This document shows positions 26,094-34,597 of a DNA stretch of 64,000 nucleotides, one piece after another. The first letter of the stretch is position 1. Every line of letters begins with the position of its first letter. The stretch comes from Aliivibrio sp. EL58 (GTDB taxonomy: Bacteria; Pseudomonadota; Gammaproteobacteria; Enterobacterales; Vibrionaceae), in the NCBI RefSeq assembly GCF_900312675.1, contig NZ_OMPC01000001.1:913633-977632 (forward strand). The letters run 5' to 3'. Made by a program: the position numbers and the translations under genes. Under the pieces are notes generated by a model that saw nothing but the letters and a program-made list of their open reading frames with translations, was not told the origin of the DNA and made no database searches.

Positions 26094-27590
26094 ATGATTG
26101 AAAATAATTTTGCCATTACAGGTACGTTTATCGCTTACCTGATAATGATGCTTGCGATTGGGGTTTATGCCTACAAGCGAACGAGCAGCTCATCTGATTA
26201 CTTTTTAGGTGGTCGAACTCTAGGACCTTGGCCTGCAGCACTATCAGCGGGTGCCTCTGATATGAGTGGTTGGTTGTTACTTGGTCTACCTGGCTATGCT
26301 TACGCTGCGGGTTTAGAGTCTTTATGGCTTGCTGGTGGTTTATTAGTGGGTACATGGCTGAACTGGTTAATCTGTGCTAAACGTTTAAGAACCTACAGCA
26401 TGACAACCGATGATGCATTAACACTGCCAGAGTTTTTATCACGCCGTTTCAATGATAAATCTAAACTAATTCAAACCATTTCAGCGTTGTTTATTTTGCT
26501 GTTCTTCCTTTTCTATACGAGTTCTGGTTTGGTTGCTGGTGGTAAATTATTTGAAACTGTATTTGGTCTAGATTACAAAGTAGCGGTGGTTATTGGTACG
26601 CTTTGTGTTGTGTCTTATACCTTATTTGGTGGTTTCTTAGCGGTAGCTTGGACTGATTTAGTTCAAGGTCTATTAATGTCAGCAGCGCTTATGATTGTTC
26701 CTATTGCAGCCATGCAAGGTGGTTTTGGTCAGTTGAGTGCGGATTTAGTTGCGATTAACCCAGAGCTTATGACGCTATGGACAGGCATGGATGGCAAACC
26801 GCTAAGTGCGATTGCGATTATTTCATTAGCGGCTTGGGGTCTTGGTTACTTTGGTCAACCACACATCCTAGCGCGTTTCCTTGCTTCTCGCACAAACAGA
26901 GAGCTGACGACTGCTCGTCGAATCGCCGTAGTATGGACTGCGTTATCGATGGTTGGTGCTGTGTTGGTTGGTCTTGTTGGTTTACTTTATGTAAATGGCT
27001 CAATGGCAGGTCAAGCGATTGATGGCGAAAAAATCTTCATGCTATTAGTGAATGCGATGTTCCACCCAGTTATTGCTGGCATCTTATTGGCTGCGATCCT
27101 TGCTGCCATCATGAGTACTGCAGATTCACAACTATTAGTTTCTTCTTCAGCATTATCTGAAGATCTATATAAACAACTAGTGAAAAAAGACGCAACCAGT
27201 AAAGAGGTCGTTAATGTAGGACGTCTTGCAGTGATTGCGTTATCACTTATCGCATTAGCGTTAGCGATGAATCCTGATAGCTCAGTACTTGGTTTAGTTT
27301 CTTATGCTTGGGCTGGTTTTGGTGCAGCATTTGGTCCTGCCATTGTACTAAGTCTTTACTGGAAAGGAATGAACCGTAATGGGGCTCTTGCTGGTATTGT
27401 TGTCGGTGGTATCACGATTGTTGTTTGGAAACAGCTAACAGGCGGTTGGTTCGATGTTTACGAAATTGTCCCTGGGATCATTTTCGCAACGACGGCAATT
27501 ATTGCTGTGAGTAAGTTGACAGGTAAACCTGAAGAGGCGGTCGCTCAGCAACATAAGAAATTTGAACGTAACTTGGTTGAGTTTGAATAA
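26094..27590 (+). CDS. putP: sodium/proline symporter
   Basis: A 498-residue sodium:solute symporter with about 13 membrane spans. PutP-specific segments are seen: SSSDYFLGGRTLGPWPAALSAGASDMSGWLLLGLPG with its family signature near residues 33-68, and ILAAIMSTADSQLLVSSSAL in the core around 340-360. It imports proline with sodium for the PutA pathway. It follows the split PutA gene after 149 bases, which leaves room for its own promoter. A terminator ends the unit at 27617-27651. Confidence 0.96.
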   Translation: MIENNFAITGTFIAYLIMMLAIGVYAYKRTSSSSDYFLGGRTLGPWPAALSAGASDMSGWLLLGLPGYAYAAGLESLWLAGGLLVGTWLNWLICAKRLRTYSMTTDDALTLPEFLSRRFNDKSKLIQTISALFILLFFLFYTSSGLVAGGKLFETVFGLDYKVAVVIGTLCVVSYTLFGGFLAVAWTDLVQGLLMSAALMIVPIAAMQGGFGQLSADLVAINPELMTLWTGMDGKPLSAIAIISLAAWGLGYFGQPHILARFLASRTNRELTTARRIAVVWTALSMVGAVLVGLVGLLYVNGSMAGQAIDGEKIFMLLVNAMFHPVIAGILLAAILAAIMSTADSQLLVSSSALSEDLYKQLVKKDATSKEVVNVGRLAVIALSLIALALAMNPDSSVLGLVSYAWAGFGAAFGPAIVLSLYWKGMNRNGALAGIVVGGITIVVWKQLTGGWFDVYEIVPGIIFATTAIIAVSKLTGKPEEAVAQQHKKFERNLVEFE

Positions 27591-27616
27591 GCTTACGTAA
27601 ATCAATAATAGAATTT

Positions 27617-27651
27617 AGCCCCATTAGAGTGCTCTCTTTTGGGGCTTTTTT
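27617..27651 (+). terminator. terminator after putP
   Basis: AGCCCCA (27617-27623) and TGGGGCT (27640-27646) form the stem, followed by a run of six T. Confidence 0.85.
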
Positions 27652-27744
27652 GTAGGTTCAATGAAATGAAACTGTTACAATCCAAACACTTCAAAAAGAA
27701 ATAACAATTATAATCAATTAGATTGCATTATTAGGAGAGTAAAC

Positions 27745-28104
27745 ATGAAATTAATTCGTTTGGTGCTTGGCAAGATTATTTTGGCGGCAGATTGTGTATT
27801 TACACCATCAGGGGTAAAACGCGATCCTGCAAAGCAAGCCGAGATAGATGCAGAAACAGCAAACTATTCACTATACCAATTTGAAGCATGTCCATTCTGT
27901 GTGAAAGTTCGTCGTACAATTAAGCGTCAATCATTAAAGATCGAACTGCGAGATGCAAAAAATAATGAGCAGCATAGATCTGAATTATTAGCCGGCGGTG
28001 GCCGTGTAAAAGTGCCATGCCTGCGAATTGATAATAACGGAGAGACAACATGGATGTATGAATCGTCAGATATTATGGCGTTTTTAGAGAAGCAATACCC
28101 TTAA
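27745..28104 (+). CDS. glutaredoxin-like protein with N-terminal hydrophobic segment
   Basis: A 119-residue thioredoxin-fold protein. Residues 1-20 are hydrophobic (a possible membrane anchor or uncleaved signal), followed by a short linker and a glutaredoxin/GST-N-terminal domain from about 40. The active-site CPFC lies at 49-52, the cis-proline segment is VKVPCL, and YESSDIMAFLEKQYP is the glutathione-binding end. It probably reduces disulfides or glutathione mixed disulfides; which side of the membrane the domain faces is unclear. Strong TAGGAG ribosome site. It stands alone between two terminators. Confidence 0.8.
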   Translation: MKLIRLVLGKIILAADCVFTPSGVKRDPAKQAEIDAETANYSLYQFEACPFCVKVRRTIKRQSLKIELRDAKNNEQHRSELLAGGGRVKVPCLRIDNNGETTWMYESSDIMAFLEKQYP

Positions 28105-28158
28105 TTTTCATAAGCTTGTAATACTACTAAGGTGGTATTTATTGGTTGATTTCATCTA

Positions 28159-28186
28159 GGCGTACCATTAATAGTACGCCTTTTTT
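28159..28186 (+). terminator. terminator after the glutaredoxin-like gene
   Basis: GGCGTAC (28159-28165) and GTACGCC (28174-28180) with an 8-base loop, followed by six T. Confidence 0.88.
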
Positions 28187-28329
28187 ATGTTTAAAATATG
28201 TAAATTATTAATAGTCTTACTTTTGATAATTGGTTGTTAATACTTCTATTACTAGCTATTCTATTTATTTTATGAGACTCAAGTCACAAAATACTTGGTT
28301 TTAAGTTATAGTTCAGTTAAACTGTTCTT

Positions 28330-28345
28330 CGTGACTTGATTCACA
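28330..28345. promoter_or_regulatory. CRP-like site before the 80-residue unknown protein
   Basis: CGTGACTTGATTCACA matches TGTGA-N6-TCACA at 9 of 10 conserved bases. It ends 30 bases before the ATG at 28376, so it would overlap or follow the promoter and could act as a repressor site. Confidence 0.45.
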
Positions 28346-28375
28346 ATAAAATAAAAACACATTAGGCTAGTGATT

Positions 28376-28618
28376 ATGGATAAAATGAGTACAACTCATA
28401 AATGGTCAATTAAAAATTGTCCCAAGGATATAGAGAGCCAAGTTTTATCTGTTATTGGATTAATCGATAAGAAAGGTTCAGCATCAGATATGGATCTCTG
28501 TAAGATCTTTGGTGAAGTTTTATGGAGTGATGGGAAATATTTCAATTCTCACGCATTTCGCTTCTTATTTGATCATGAGACTCTTTCATGTGAAGTAACG
28601 AAGAGACACTTACACTAA
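28376..28618 (+). CDS. small protein of unknown function
   Basis: An 80-residue soluble protein that I do not recognise. It is mixed alpha in character, with no membrane span and no signal peptide, and two cysteines near the start and middle (KNCPKD, DLCKIFG). The segment DIESQVLSVIGLIDKKGSAS followed by DMDLCKIF resembles a helix-turn-helix, but this is weak. ATGs at 28376 and 28385 are both possible, and a GTG at 28370 opens the frame; I took 28376. The gene has its own strong terminator and a CRP-like site, which supports it being real. Confidence 0.6.
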   Translation: MDKMSTTHKWSIKNCPKDIESQVLSVIGLIDKKGSASDMDLCKIFGEVLWSDGKYFNSHAFRFLFDHETLSCEVTKRHLH

Positions 28619-28640
28619 AGTAAACAAGCTATGTATTTTT

Positions 28641-28675
28641 AAGGCCATTATTATTCCCCAATAATGGCCTTTTTT
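28641..28675 (+). terminator. terminator after the 80-residue protein
   Basis: The 12-bp perfect arms AAGGCCATTATT (28641-28652) and AATAATGGCCTT (28660-28671) are followed by further T. Confidence 0.9.
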
Positions 28676-28786
28676 ATTGTCTGTTATAAACCAAACTAAT
28701 CATTTTCTACTCTCTAAAAAACCTCTTTGAACGCAATAAACCTTACATTAAGTGCGTCTTTACAATCTTTACTTTTTTATTCTGGT

Positions 28787-28808
28787 GAATGCGAATCGTT
28801 TTCATTAT
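28787..28808. promoter_or_regulatory. probable Fur box before the siderophore uptake operon
   Basis: The stretch GAATGCGAATCGTTTTCATT AT resembles the Fur consensus of alternating AAT/ATT blocks and lies 45 bases before the vctP ATG. The location before an iron-uptake operon makes iron repression likely. The match is partial. Confidence 0.55.
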
Positions 28809-28852
28809 AGTGATATTTAAATACGAACAATTATCACTTGAGTGTAAAAAAT

Positions 28853-29758
28853 ATGAAAAAAAGTATCGCTACAATGTTATTTGGTTTGATGTTTTCTGCG
28901 TCTTCTTATGCAGAAACTATTACGGTTTCTCACCAATTAGGTAAAACAACGCTTGAGACAAAACCTCAGCGTGTTGTTGTTATTGGAACGGGAACCTTAG
29001 ATGCCATTGATTACTTTGGTATCAAACCAGTAGCGGTTACTCAAGCAACCACAATGCCTCCGTATCTATTAAAATACAAAACAAAAGAGTTTGCTTCTTC
29101 TGGTAGTTTAAGTGAGCCAGATTTTGAAACTATCTATATGCAAAAGCCGGATGTGATCATTATTGGTTCTCGTGCTGTTAAAGCCTACAAAGAGTTATCT
29201 GAAATCGCACCAACAATCGTCTTTACTGCGGATTCAAAAAGCTATTGGGAAAGTACACAGCAACAATGGCGTATGCTAGGCAATGTCTTTGAGATCCAAG
29301 ATAAAGTAGAAGAGAAAATTGCTAGTGTAGACAGTGAGTTCAAAGCGATTGCTGAACACAACAAAACAAATAATGTTGCAGCGTTAACAGTAATGAGCGC
29401 AGGCGGTAATATTACGACTTTTGGTGCTCAATCTCGTTTTTCTTCTATTTATAAAGATTTTGGTTTTAATGAAGCGGTAGAAGGCATTAAAGAATCTCGC
29501 CATGGTGATTTGGTATCGTATGAGTTTATTCGTAATGTGAACCCATCAAACCTTCTTATTGTTGATAAAGATAAGTTAATTAGCAAAGATAAAAGCCGTA
29601 CTCGTGAAGAGTTTGCTAATCCATTAGTGAAAGCAACCGATGCCTATAAGAATGACAGCTTAACGTATCTTGATATCAATGCATGGTACCTAGCAATTGC
29701 AGGTGTTACCGCAACAGACCAAATGATTGCTGATGTAAAACAGTCTATTCATCTTTAA
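28853..29758 (+). CDS. vctP: periplasmic ferric-siderophore-binding protein (VctP/FatB-like)
   Basis: A 301-residue substrate-binding protein of the BtuF/FepB group. The frame opens at a TTG at 28838, but the ATG at 28853 gives a clean signal peptide ending in SYA (about residue 20). The mature part has QRVVVIGTGTLDAIDYFG and KPDVIIIGSR, as in FatB, VctP and CeuE, which bind catechol-type ferric siderophores. It opens the operon of binding protein, two permeases, ATPase and reductase. A 12-bp hairpin follows, which may keep its mRNA more abundant than the rest. The symbol follows the gene order of V. cholerae vctPDGC. Confidence 0.85.
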   Translation: MKKSIATMLFGLMFSASSYAETITVSHQLGKTTLETKPQRVVVIGTGTLDAIDYFGIKPVAVTQATTMPPYLLKYKTKEFASSGSLSEPDFETIYMQKPDVIIIGSRAVKAYKELSEIAPTIVFTADSKSYWESTQQQWRMLGNVFEIQDKVEEKIASVDSEFKAIAEHNKTNNVAALTVMSAGGNITTFGAQSRFSSIYKDFGFNEAVEGIKESRHGDLVSYEFIRNVNPSNLLIVDKDKLISKDKSRTREEFANPLVKATDAYKNDSLTYLDINAWYLAIAGVTATDQMIADVKQSIHL

Positions 29759-29790
29759 GTTTGATCGTTATTTATTTTTAATTCCACTGT

Positions 29791-29823
29791 AAAGCGTGCT
29801 ATTTCTTTGAGATAGCACGCTTT
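29791..29823 (+). terminator. intra-operon hairpin between the binding protein and permease genes
   Basis: AAAGCGTGCTAT (29791-29802) pairs perfectly with ATAGCACGCTTT (29812-29823). Only three T follow, so it should be a partial terminator or an mRNA 3'-end stabiliser, a common arrangement in ABC-transporter operons. Confidence 0.7.
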
Positions 29824-29842
29824 GTGCAGGCTGAGGTTAGCT

Positions 29843-30778
29843 TTGAAAAAGTTATTGCTTGTTCTTATTGTGTTGAGCTTTGCTTCGGTATTCATCGGTG
29901 TTGCTGACTTGCCGTTGTCAGCTATTTTCCGAGGAGATACAGAAGCTCTAGAACTCCTTGTTGTAAGTCGTCTCCCACGTTTATTGGCTATTCTGCTATC
30001 AGGTGCAGGTCTGAGTATTGCAGGCTTAATCATGCAACAGATAAGCCAAAACCGATTTGCAGCCCCATCAACCTCTGGCACCATTGAGTGTGCAATGTTG
30101 GGTTACGTATTAAGCTTGGTGATCTTTGGGCATGGCGATAACTTACTGCTAATTTTTGCAACGGCGATTGGCGGTACACTTCTTTTTATTCAATTCATTC
30201 ATCGTATTCAATTTAAAAACGCTATCTATGTTCCTCTAATTGGCATCATTTTTGGTAACGTTGTTTCATCTGCTGCAACCTTTGTCGCGTATAAATACGA
30301 TGCAGTTCAGAACCTTTCTGCATGGACGGTCGCGAATTTCGCCAATATTCTGCAAGGTAACTATGAGCTGCTATACATTGCTGTGCCAATTTCAGTGATC
30401 AGCTATTGGTACGCGACGCGTTTATCTGCCGTTGGCATGGGGAAAGATTTTGCGACCAATATTGGTTTGAAGTACAAGCAAATTCTATTTCTCGGCATTA
30501 TTTTAGTTTCTGTTATGTCAGCAACGGTAGTGATGATTGTCGGTCAATTGCCTTTCCTTGGCTTAATCGTACCAAACTTAGTTGCTCAGTTTTATGGTGA
30601 TAACCTACGAAGAAACATCCCTCTAACGGCGATTGTTGGCGCGATATTAATCCTTGTGTGTGACGTTGTAGGACGTGTGATCATTTTCCCTTATGAAATC
30701 CCAATCTCTATGATCATTAGTATTCTTGGTGGAATGGTGTTTATTTTCTTTATCGTTAAAGGTAAGCAGAATGTCTGA
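29843..30778 (+). CDS. vctD: siderophore ABC transporter permease 1 (FecCD family)
   Basis: A 311-residue inner-membrane permease with about nine to ten spans and FecCD hallmarks: SRLPRLLAILLSGAGLSIAGLIMQQISQNRFAAPSTSG near the N-terminus and GQLPFLGLIVPNLVAQ near the C-terminus. The start is the TTG at 29843 after GAGG; an upstream TTG at 29822 falls in the hairpin and lacks a ribosome site. It overlaps the next permease gene by 8 bases. It imports the ferric siderophore together with the second permease and the ATPase. Confidence 0.88.
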   Translation: MKKLLLVLIVLSFASVFIGVADLPLSAIFRGDTEALELLVVSRLPRLLAILLSGAGLSIAGLIMQQISQNRFAAPSTSGTIECAMLGYVLSLVIFGHGDNLLLIFATAIGGTLLFIQFIHRIQFKNAIYVPLIGIIFGNVVSSAATFVAYKYDAVQNLSAWTVANFANILQGNYELLYIAVPISVISYWYATRLSAVGMGKDFATNIGLKYKQILFLGIILVSVMSATVVMIVGQLPFLGLIVPNLVAQFYGDNLRRNIPLTAIVGAILILVCDVVGRVIIFPYEIPISMIISILGGMVFIFFIVKGKQNV

Positions 30779-31721
30779 TTCAATTAAACTAACGGCATTG
30801 GCATTCATAACCGTTCTATTCACCTTTTTGTTTATTGGTATTGGACTGGATGCTTCTAACTATGAGTACTTTTTGTCACGTCGCGTGCCTAAAGTATTAG
30901 CGATGATCTTAGCCAGTATTGCGATTGCACAGTCATCTTTGGTATTTCAAACTATTACACATAATCGCATTTTAACACCAAGTATTATGGGCTTTGATGC
31001 CTTGTATTTACTGACTCAAGTATTGGTTGTGGTTATTTTTGGCAGCTTTAGTATTTTCTTATTAAACCCATTTGTTAACTTTGCTATGTCAGTGGTGATA
31101 ATGGTCGGGTTTTCTTTATTGTTATTTGGTTTTTACTTCAAGAAAAACAACAGTAACGTAATCACCTTATTATTACTTGGTGTGATTTTTGGACAGCTGT
31201 TTTCTAATGTGTCGTCATTTTTTATGATGTTGGTTGATCCAAATGATTTTGCTTCGATTCAATCAAGTATGTTTGCTAGCTTTAATAATATTAACAAAGA
31301 CTTAGTTTATTTTTGTGTTATCCCATTATTACTAATTAGTGCCGTGTTATTTCGAATGTCTAACGTGCTTGATGTGTTCTGGCTTGATAACGATAATGCG
31401 ACCAGTTTAGGCGTTGATGTGGGCAAAATAACCAAGCAGGTGCTTATTTTAGTGGCTATCTTAATTTCGGTATCTACCGCGTTAGTTGGTCCAGTGATGT
31501 TCTTTGGTTTATTGGTGGCAAACTTAGCAAAAGAGTTTTTCAATACCTATCGTCACCGAACTTTGCTACTGGGAAGCAGTTTAATGGCAATGTCGATGTT
31601 GCTTTCAGGGCAATGGGCGATTGAGAACATCTTTAAGTTTGAAACGACATTAAGCGTAGTGATTAATTTTATCGGTGGTTTGTACTTCTTATCACTGTTA
31701 GTTAGACAAAAAATTCAATAG
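30771..31721 (+). CDS. vctG: siderophore ABC transporter permease 2 (FecCD family)
   Basis: A 316-residue permease, starting at the ATG at 30771 (AAGG before it), inside the end of the first permease gene. It has the family pattern SRRVPKVLAMILASIAIAQSSLVFQTITHN and the later GPVMFFGLLVANLAKE coupling region. The frame extends upstream to 30726, but that part only reads vctD out of frame. It is the heterodimer partner of the preceding permease. Confidence 0.88.
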   Translation: MSDSIKLTALAFITVLFTFLFIGIGLDASNYEYFLSRRVPKVLAMILASIAIAQSSLVFQTITHNRILTPSIMGFDALYLLTQVLVVVIFGSFSIFLLNPFVNFAMSVVIMVGFSLLLFGFYFKKNNSNVITLLLLGVIFGQLFSNVSSFFMMLVDPNDFASIQSSMFASFNNINKDLVYFCVIPLLLISAVLFRMSNVLDVFWLDNDNATSLGVDVGKITKQVLILVAILISVSTALVGPVMFFGLLVANLAKEFFNTYRHRTLLLGSSLMAMSMLLSGQWAIENIFKFETTLSVVINFIGGLYFLSLLVRQKIQ

Positions 31722-31729
31722 AGAAACGT

Positions 31730-32491
31730 ATGATTTCATTATCTCAACTTTCAAAATCATTTGGTCAGCAAAAAGTGGTTGATCAAGCTTCTGCTTCTTT
31801 TATTAAAGGTGAAGTGACGTCAATCATTGGACCTAATGGCGCAGGTAAAAGTACCGTGTTATCTATGGCAAGTCGCTTATTGGCCAAAGACAGTGGCAGT
31901 GTGCTCATTGAAAACCAAGAAGTGGTGGATTGGGAAACAAAAGCTTTAGCGAAAAAACTAGCCGTTCTTAGACAATCGAACAATTTAAACATGCGCTTTA
32001 CGGTGCGTGAGCTTGTTGCCTTTGGTCGGTTTCCTTATAGCCAAGGTAAGCTAACAAAGCACGATAATGAAGTGATGGATAAGGCGATCAATTATTTAGA
32101 TCTTGCTCCTATTCAGAATAAGTACTTAGATCAATTAAGTGGTGGCCAGCGTCAATTGGCATTCATTGCCATGGTGGTTGCACAAGATACGGATTATGTC
32201 TTTTTAGATGAACCGTTAAATAACCTAGATATTAAGCATTCATTGCAAATCATGAAAAACATTAAAACGTTAGCCCATGAATTAGGAAAAGCGGTAGTGA
32301 TAGTGATCCATGATATTAATTTCGCATCATGCTATTCAGACAATATTGTGGCACTTAAAAAAGGCAAAGTAGTTGCTAATGGCACGGTTGCTGAAGTGAT
32401 CAGAAAAGACGTGTTATCAGAAATATACGAAACTGAATTTGATATCCATGAAGTTAATGGTCAACGTATCTGTATGTATTACGGACAATAA
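31730..32491 (+). CDS. vctC: siderophore ABC transporter ATPase
   Basis: A 253-residue ATP-binding subunit that drives ferric siderophore import. Walker A is GPNGAGKS (34-41), the signature is LSGGQ (136-140), Walker B is YVFLDEP (156-162), and the switch histidine lies in VIVIHDINFA. It sits 8 bases after the permease stop with a GAGAAACGT ribosome site. Confidence 0.93.
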   Translation: MISLSQLSKSFGQQKVVDQASASFIKGEVTSIIGPNGAGKSTVLSMASRLLAKDSGSVLIENQEVVDWETKALAKKLAVLRQSNNLNMRFTVRELVAFGRFPYSQGKLTKHDNEVMDKAINYLDLAPIQNKYLDQLSGGQRQLAFIAMVVAQDTDYVFLDEPLNNLDIKHSLQIMKNIKTLAHELGKAVVIVIHDINFASCYSDNIVALKKGKVVANGTVAEVIRKDVLSEIYETEFDIHEVNGQRICMYYGQ

Positions 32492-32502
32492 AGGATTAAG
32501 TT

Positions 32503-33297
32503 ATGAATAAGAAACCTTCTCCACGTGTATTGACCGTGGTTAATAATCTACAGCTTACCGCCAATATGCAGCGCATTACTTTTAAAGCAGAAGATCTTTC
32601 AAATTTTGATATGGAAACAGAGGGTGGTTACATTAAGCTGATGTTTAATGAAAATGGCGGAACCGATCTTTCTGGTATCGCTGAAGGCACTCGTCCAATG
32701 ATGCGTACTTATACCGTGCGTAATTTGAGAAAAGAGCAAAATCAGCTAGATGTGGATTTTGTTCGCCATCACCATGCGAATACAGTGATGAGTGCTGAAA
32801 CAGGCGGCTTTGCTTCTGCTTGGGCTCAGAATGCGGTAAATGGTGATACGATTTCAATTGCTGGACCAGGCAGTATCAAAGGGCTTAACCATGGTGCAGA
32901 TTGGTTCTTTTTAGTGGCAGATATGACAGCGTTACCTGCTTTGTCTGCAAAACTTGAGTCTCTACCAGCAACCGCGGTAGGCTACGCAGTGATTGAAATT
33001 AACCATCAATCAGATAAACAGACGTTAATTAAACCACAAGGTATTGAGCTTGTATGGGTTATTAAATCTGATCCGCAAGATTTAACAGATACGGTTCGAG
33101 AGCAAGGGTGGAAAGCGGGTCGAGTTTCGGTTTGGAGTGCGTGTGAGTTTAATCAAATGAGAGCGCTTCGTACGTATTTCCGTAGTGAAAAAGAAGTGGA
33201 TAAAGACGATCTTTATATCAGTAGCTATTGGAAAGAAGGCTGTACTGAAGATGGGCATAAAGTAGCAAAGCATGAAGATCAACTCGCTGAAGGTTAA
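32503..33297 (+). CDS. viuB: siderophore-interacting protein (ViuB-type ferric-siderophore reductase)
   Basis: A 264-residue cytoplasmic flavoprotein of the SIP family. The N-terminal FAD-binding barrel carries RPMMRTYTVRNLR (about residues 65-77), followed by DVDFVRHHH, then the C-terminal NAD(P)H-binding half. ViuB-type proteins release iron from the imported siderophore by reduction. AAAGGA before the ATG, 11 bases after the ATPase gene; last gene of the operon. Confidence 0.88.
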   Translation: MNKKPSPRVLTVVNNLQLTANMQRITFKAEDLSNFDMETEGGYIKLMFNENGGTDLSGIAEGTRPMMRTYTVRNLRKEQNQLDVDFVRHHHANTVMSAETGGFASAWAQNAVNGDTISIAGPGSIKGLNHGADWFFLVADMTALPALSAKLESLPATAVGYAVIEINHQSDKQTLIKPQGIELVWVIKSDPQDLTDTVREQGWKAGRVSVWSACEFNQMRALRTYFRSEKEVDKDDLYISSYWKEGCTEDGHKVAKHEDQLAEG

Positions 33298-33380
33298 GAT
33301 AAACTTTGCGTGATGGCCCACATTTCTTTTGATGGATTGCTCCTATACTGGTAAACAATCTAATAGAAAAGGAAATGCCA

Positions 33381-33638
33381 ATGCTTAATGAAAACCATGC
33401 TTTTATCTTAGATTTTCCAGAGCTTAAATTAGACATTGTTCAGCTAAATCATGACGATCCCGCATTCAAAGCAGAACTTCAAAAATACCATCAATTGGAT
33501 TATGACATTCGAGAGTTAGAGATATCAGGCAGTCCAATTGATGATGAAAACATGAATACACTTAAACATCAGCGCATGGAGTTAAAAGACACCCTGTATA
33601 AGCAGCTGACTGAACATCATGAGCAAGTCACTCATTAA
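33381..33638 (+). CDS. YdcH/DUF465-family small protein
   Basis: An 85-residue helical, charged protein of the DUF465 (YdcH) family: HAFILDFPELKLDIVQL and later HQRMELKDTLYKQLTEH form a helical hairpin. The function is unknown. The in-frame ATG at 33375 overlaps the AAGGA ribosome site, so I chose the ATG at 33381 with correct spacing. A terminator follows at 33660-33692. Confidence 0.78.
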   Translation: MLNENHAFILDFPELKLDIVQLNHDDPAFKAELQKYHQLDYDIRELEISGSPIDDENMNTLKHQRMELKDTLYKQLTEHHEQVTH

Positions 33639-33659
33639 TTTAACATTTTATGAATAATG

Positions 33660-33692
33660 AATCCCTGTCGATTATTGATGGGGATTTTTTTT
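33660..33692 (+). terminator. terminator after the YdcH-like gene
   Basis: AATCCC (33660-33665) and GGGATT (33681-33686), with extra pairing inside, are followed by an eight-base T-run. Confidence 0.8.
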
Positions 33693-33781
33693 GCATAAAT
33701 TTTAAAAAATATCGTCTTTTTCAAATGGTGTTCGTCTTATAGATGTAAGTAGAAAATATTGAACCTATTTGGAGTAACACA

Positions 33782-34492
33782 ATGATTAAATTAATTAGCT
33801 TTAAAAACTGCCCATTTGTACAACGTGTAATGGGAGCTCTTGTGACCAAAAATGTGCCATTTGAAATAGAGTACATTGAATTAAATAATAAGCCACAATG
33901 GTTCTTAGATATAGCTCCCAATGGTCAAGTCCCTGTATTAATTACTGAAAATGAAACGGTATTATTTGAGTCTGATGCAATTGTTGAATACCTAGATGAT
34001 AAATATGCTCCAATCGAGGACTTATCAGCAGAACAAAAAGCGTTAGATCGTGCATGGTCATATCAAGCAAGTAAACACTATATGCCTCAATGCGGAGCCA
34101 TGGGTAGTAAAGATAAAGAGACATTCGAAACGCGTTTGACGAACCTTTCTAAAGCGTTTGCGAAGGCAGAAGGTAAATTAGGTGAATCATTATTCTTTAA
34201 AGGGGATTATATCTCAAATGTAGATATCGCTTGGCTACCCTTACTGCACCGTGCGGCTGTGATTAAAGCTCAATCAGGGTTTGATATGCTAGATGGTTTT
34301 CCAAAAGTTCAAAAATGGCAATCAGCTCTTATTGAATCTGGCCTTACAGAGAAAACAGTACCACATGATTTTGTTGCTACTTTTAGTGGGTTCTATCTGA
34401 AGAATACCTACCTTGCACATGTGATGAATGGTACAGAAGAAGAGTGTGCAACAGGCACATGCTCAACATCATCAAGTTCATGTTGTAACTAG
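33782..34492 (+). CDS. glutathione S-transferase-fold protein with Cys-rich tail
   Basis: A 236-residue GST-family protein. The N-terminal thioredoxin-like domain has NCPFVQRV with Cys10, the GST glutathione-site pattern GQVPVLI and LFESDAIVEYLDDKY. The helical C-terminal domain runs to about 205. An unusual tail ends in ECATGTCSTS and a final CC pair (Cys 222, 227, 234, 235), which could bind metal or metalloid ions or sense redox state. The next gene is a sigma factor that also ends in Cys pairs, hinting at a shared stress. Strong GGAG ribosome site. Confidence 0.82.
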   Translation: MIKLISFKNCPFVQRVMGALVTKNVPFEIEYIELNNKPQWFLDIAPNGQVPVLITENETVLFESDAIVEYLDDKYAPIEDLSAEQKALDRAWSYQASKHYMPQCGAMGSKDKETFETRLTNLSKAFAKAEGKLGESLFFKGDYISNVDIAWLPLLHRAAVIKAQSGFDMLDGFPKVQKWQSALIESGLTEKTVPHDFVATFSGFYLKNTYLAHVMNGTEEECATGTCSTSSSSCCN

Positions 34493-34518
34493 CAATATTT
34501 GTAACTTATATGCTTTAA

Positions 34519-34549
34519 TTAAGGTAATCAATGTTATTGGTTACCTTAA
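34519..34549 (+). terminator. strong hairpin between the GST-like gene and sigZ
   Basis: TTAAGGTAATCAAT pairs with ATTGGTTACCTTAA (14 bp, one T-G) around a 3-base loop. Few T follow, so this may be an attenuator or operator rather than a full terminator. Confidence 0.5.
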
Positions 34550-34597
34550 ATTGGTTGTGTCATTCAAAAATTAGCAGTGTAAAGGTAAGTTATTTGT

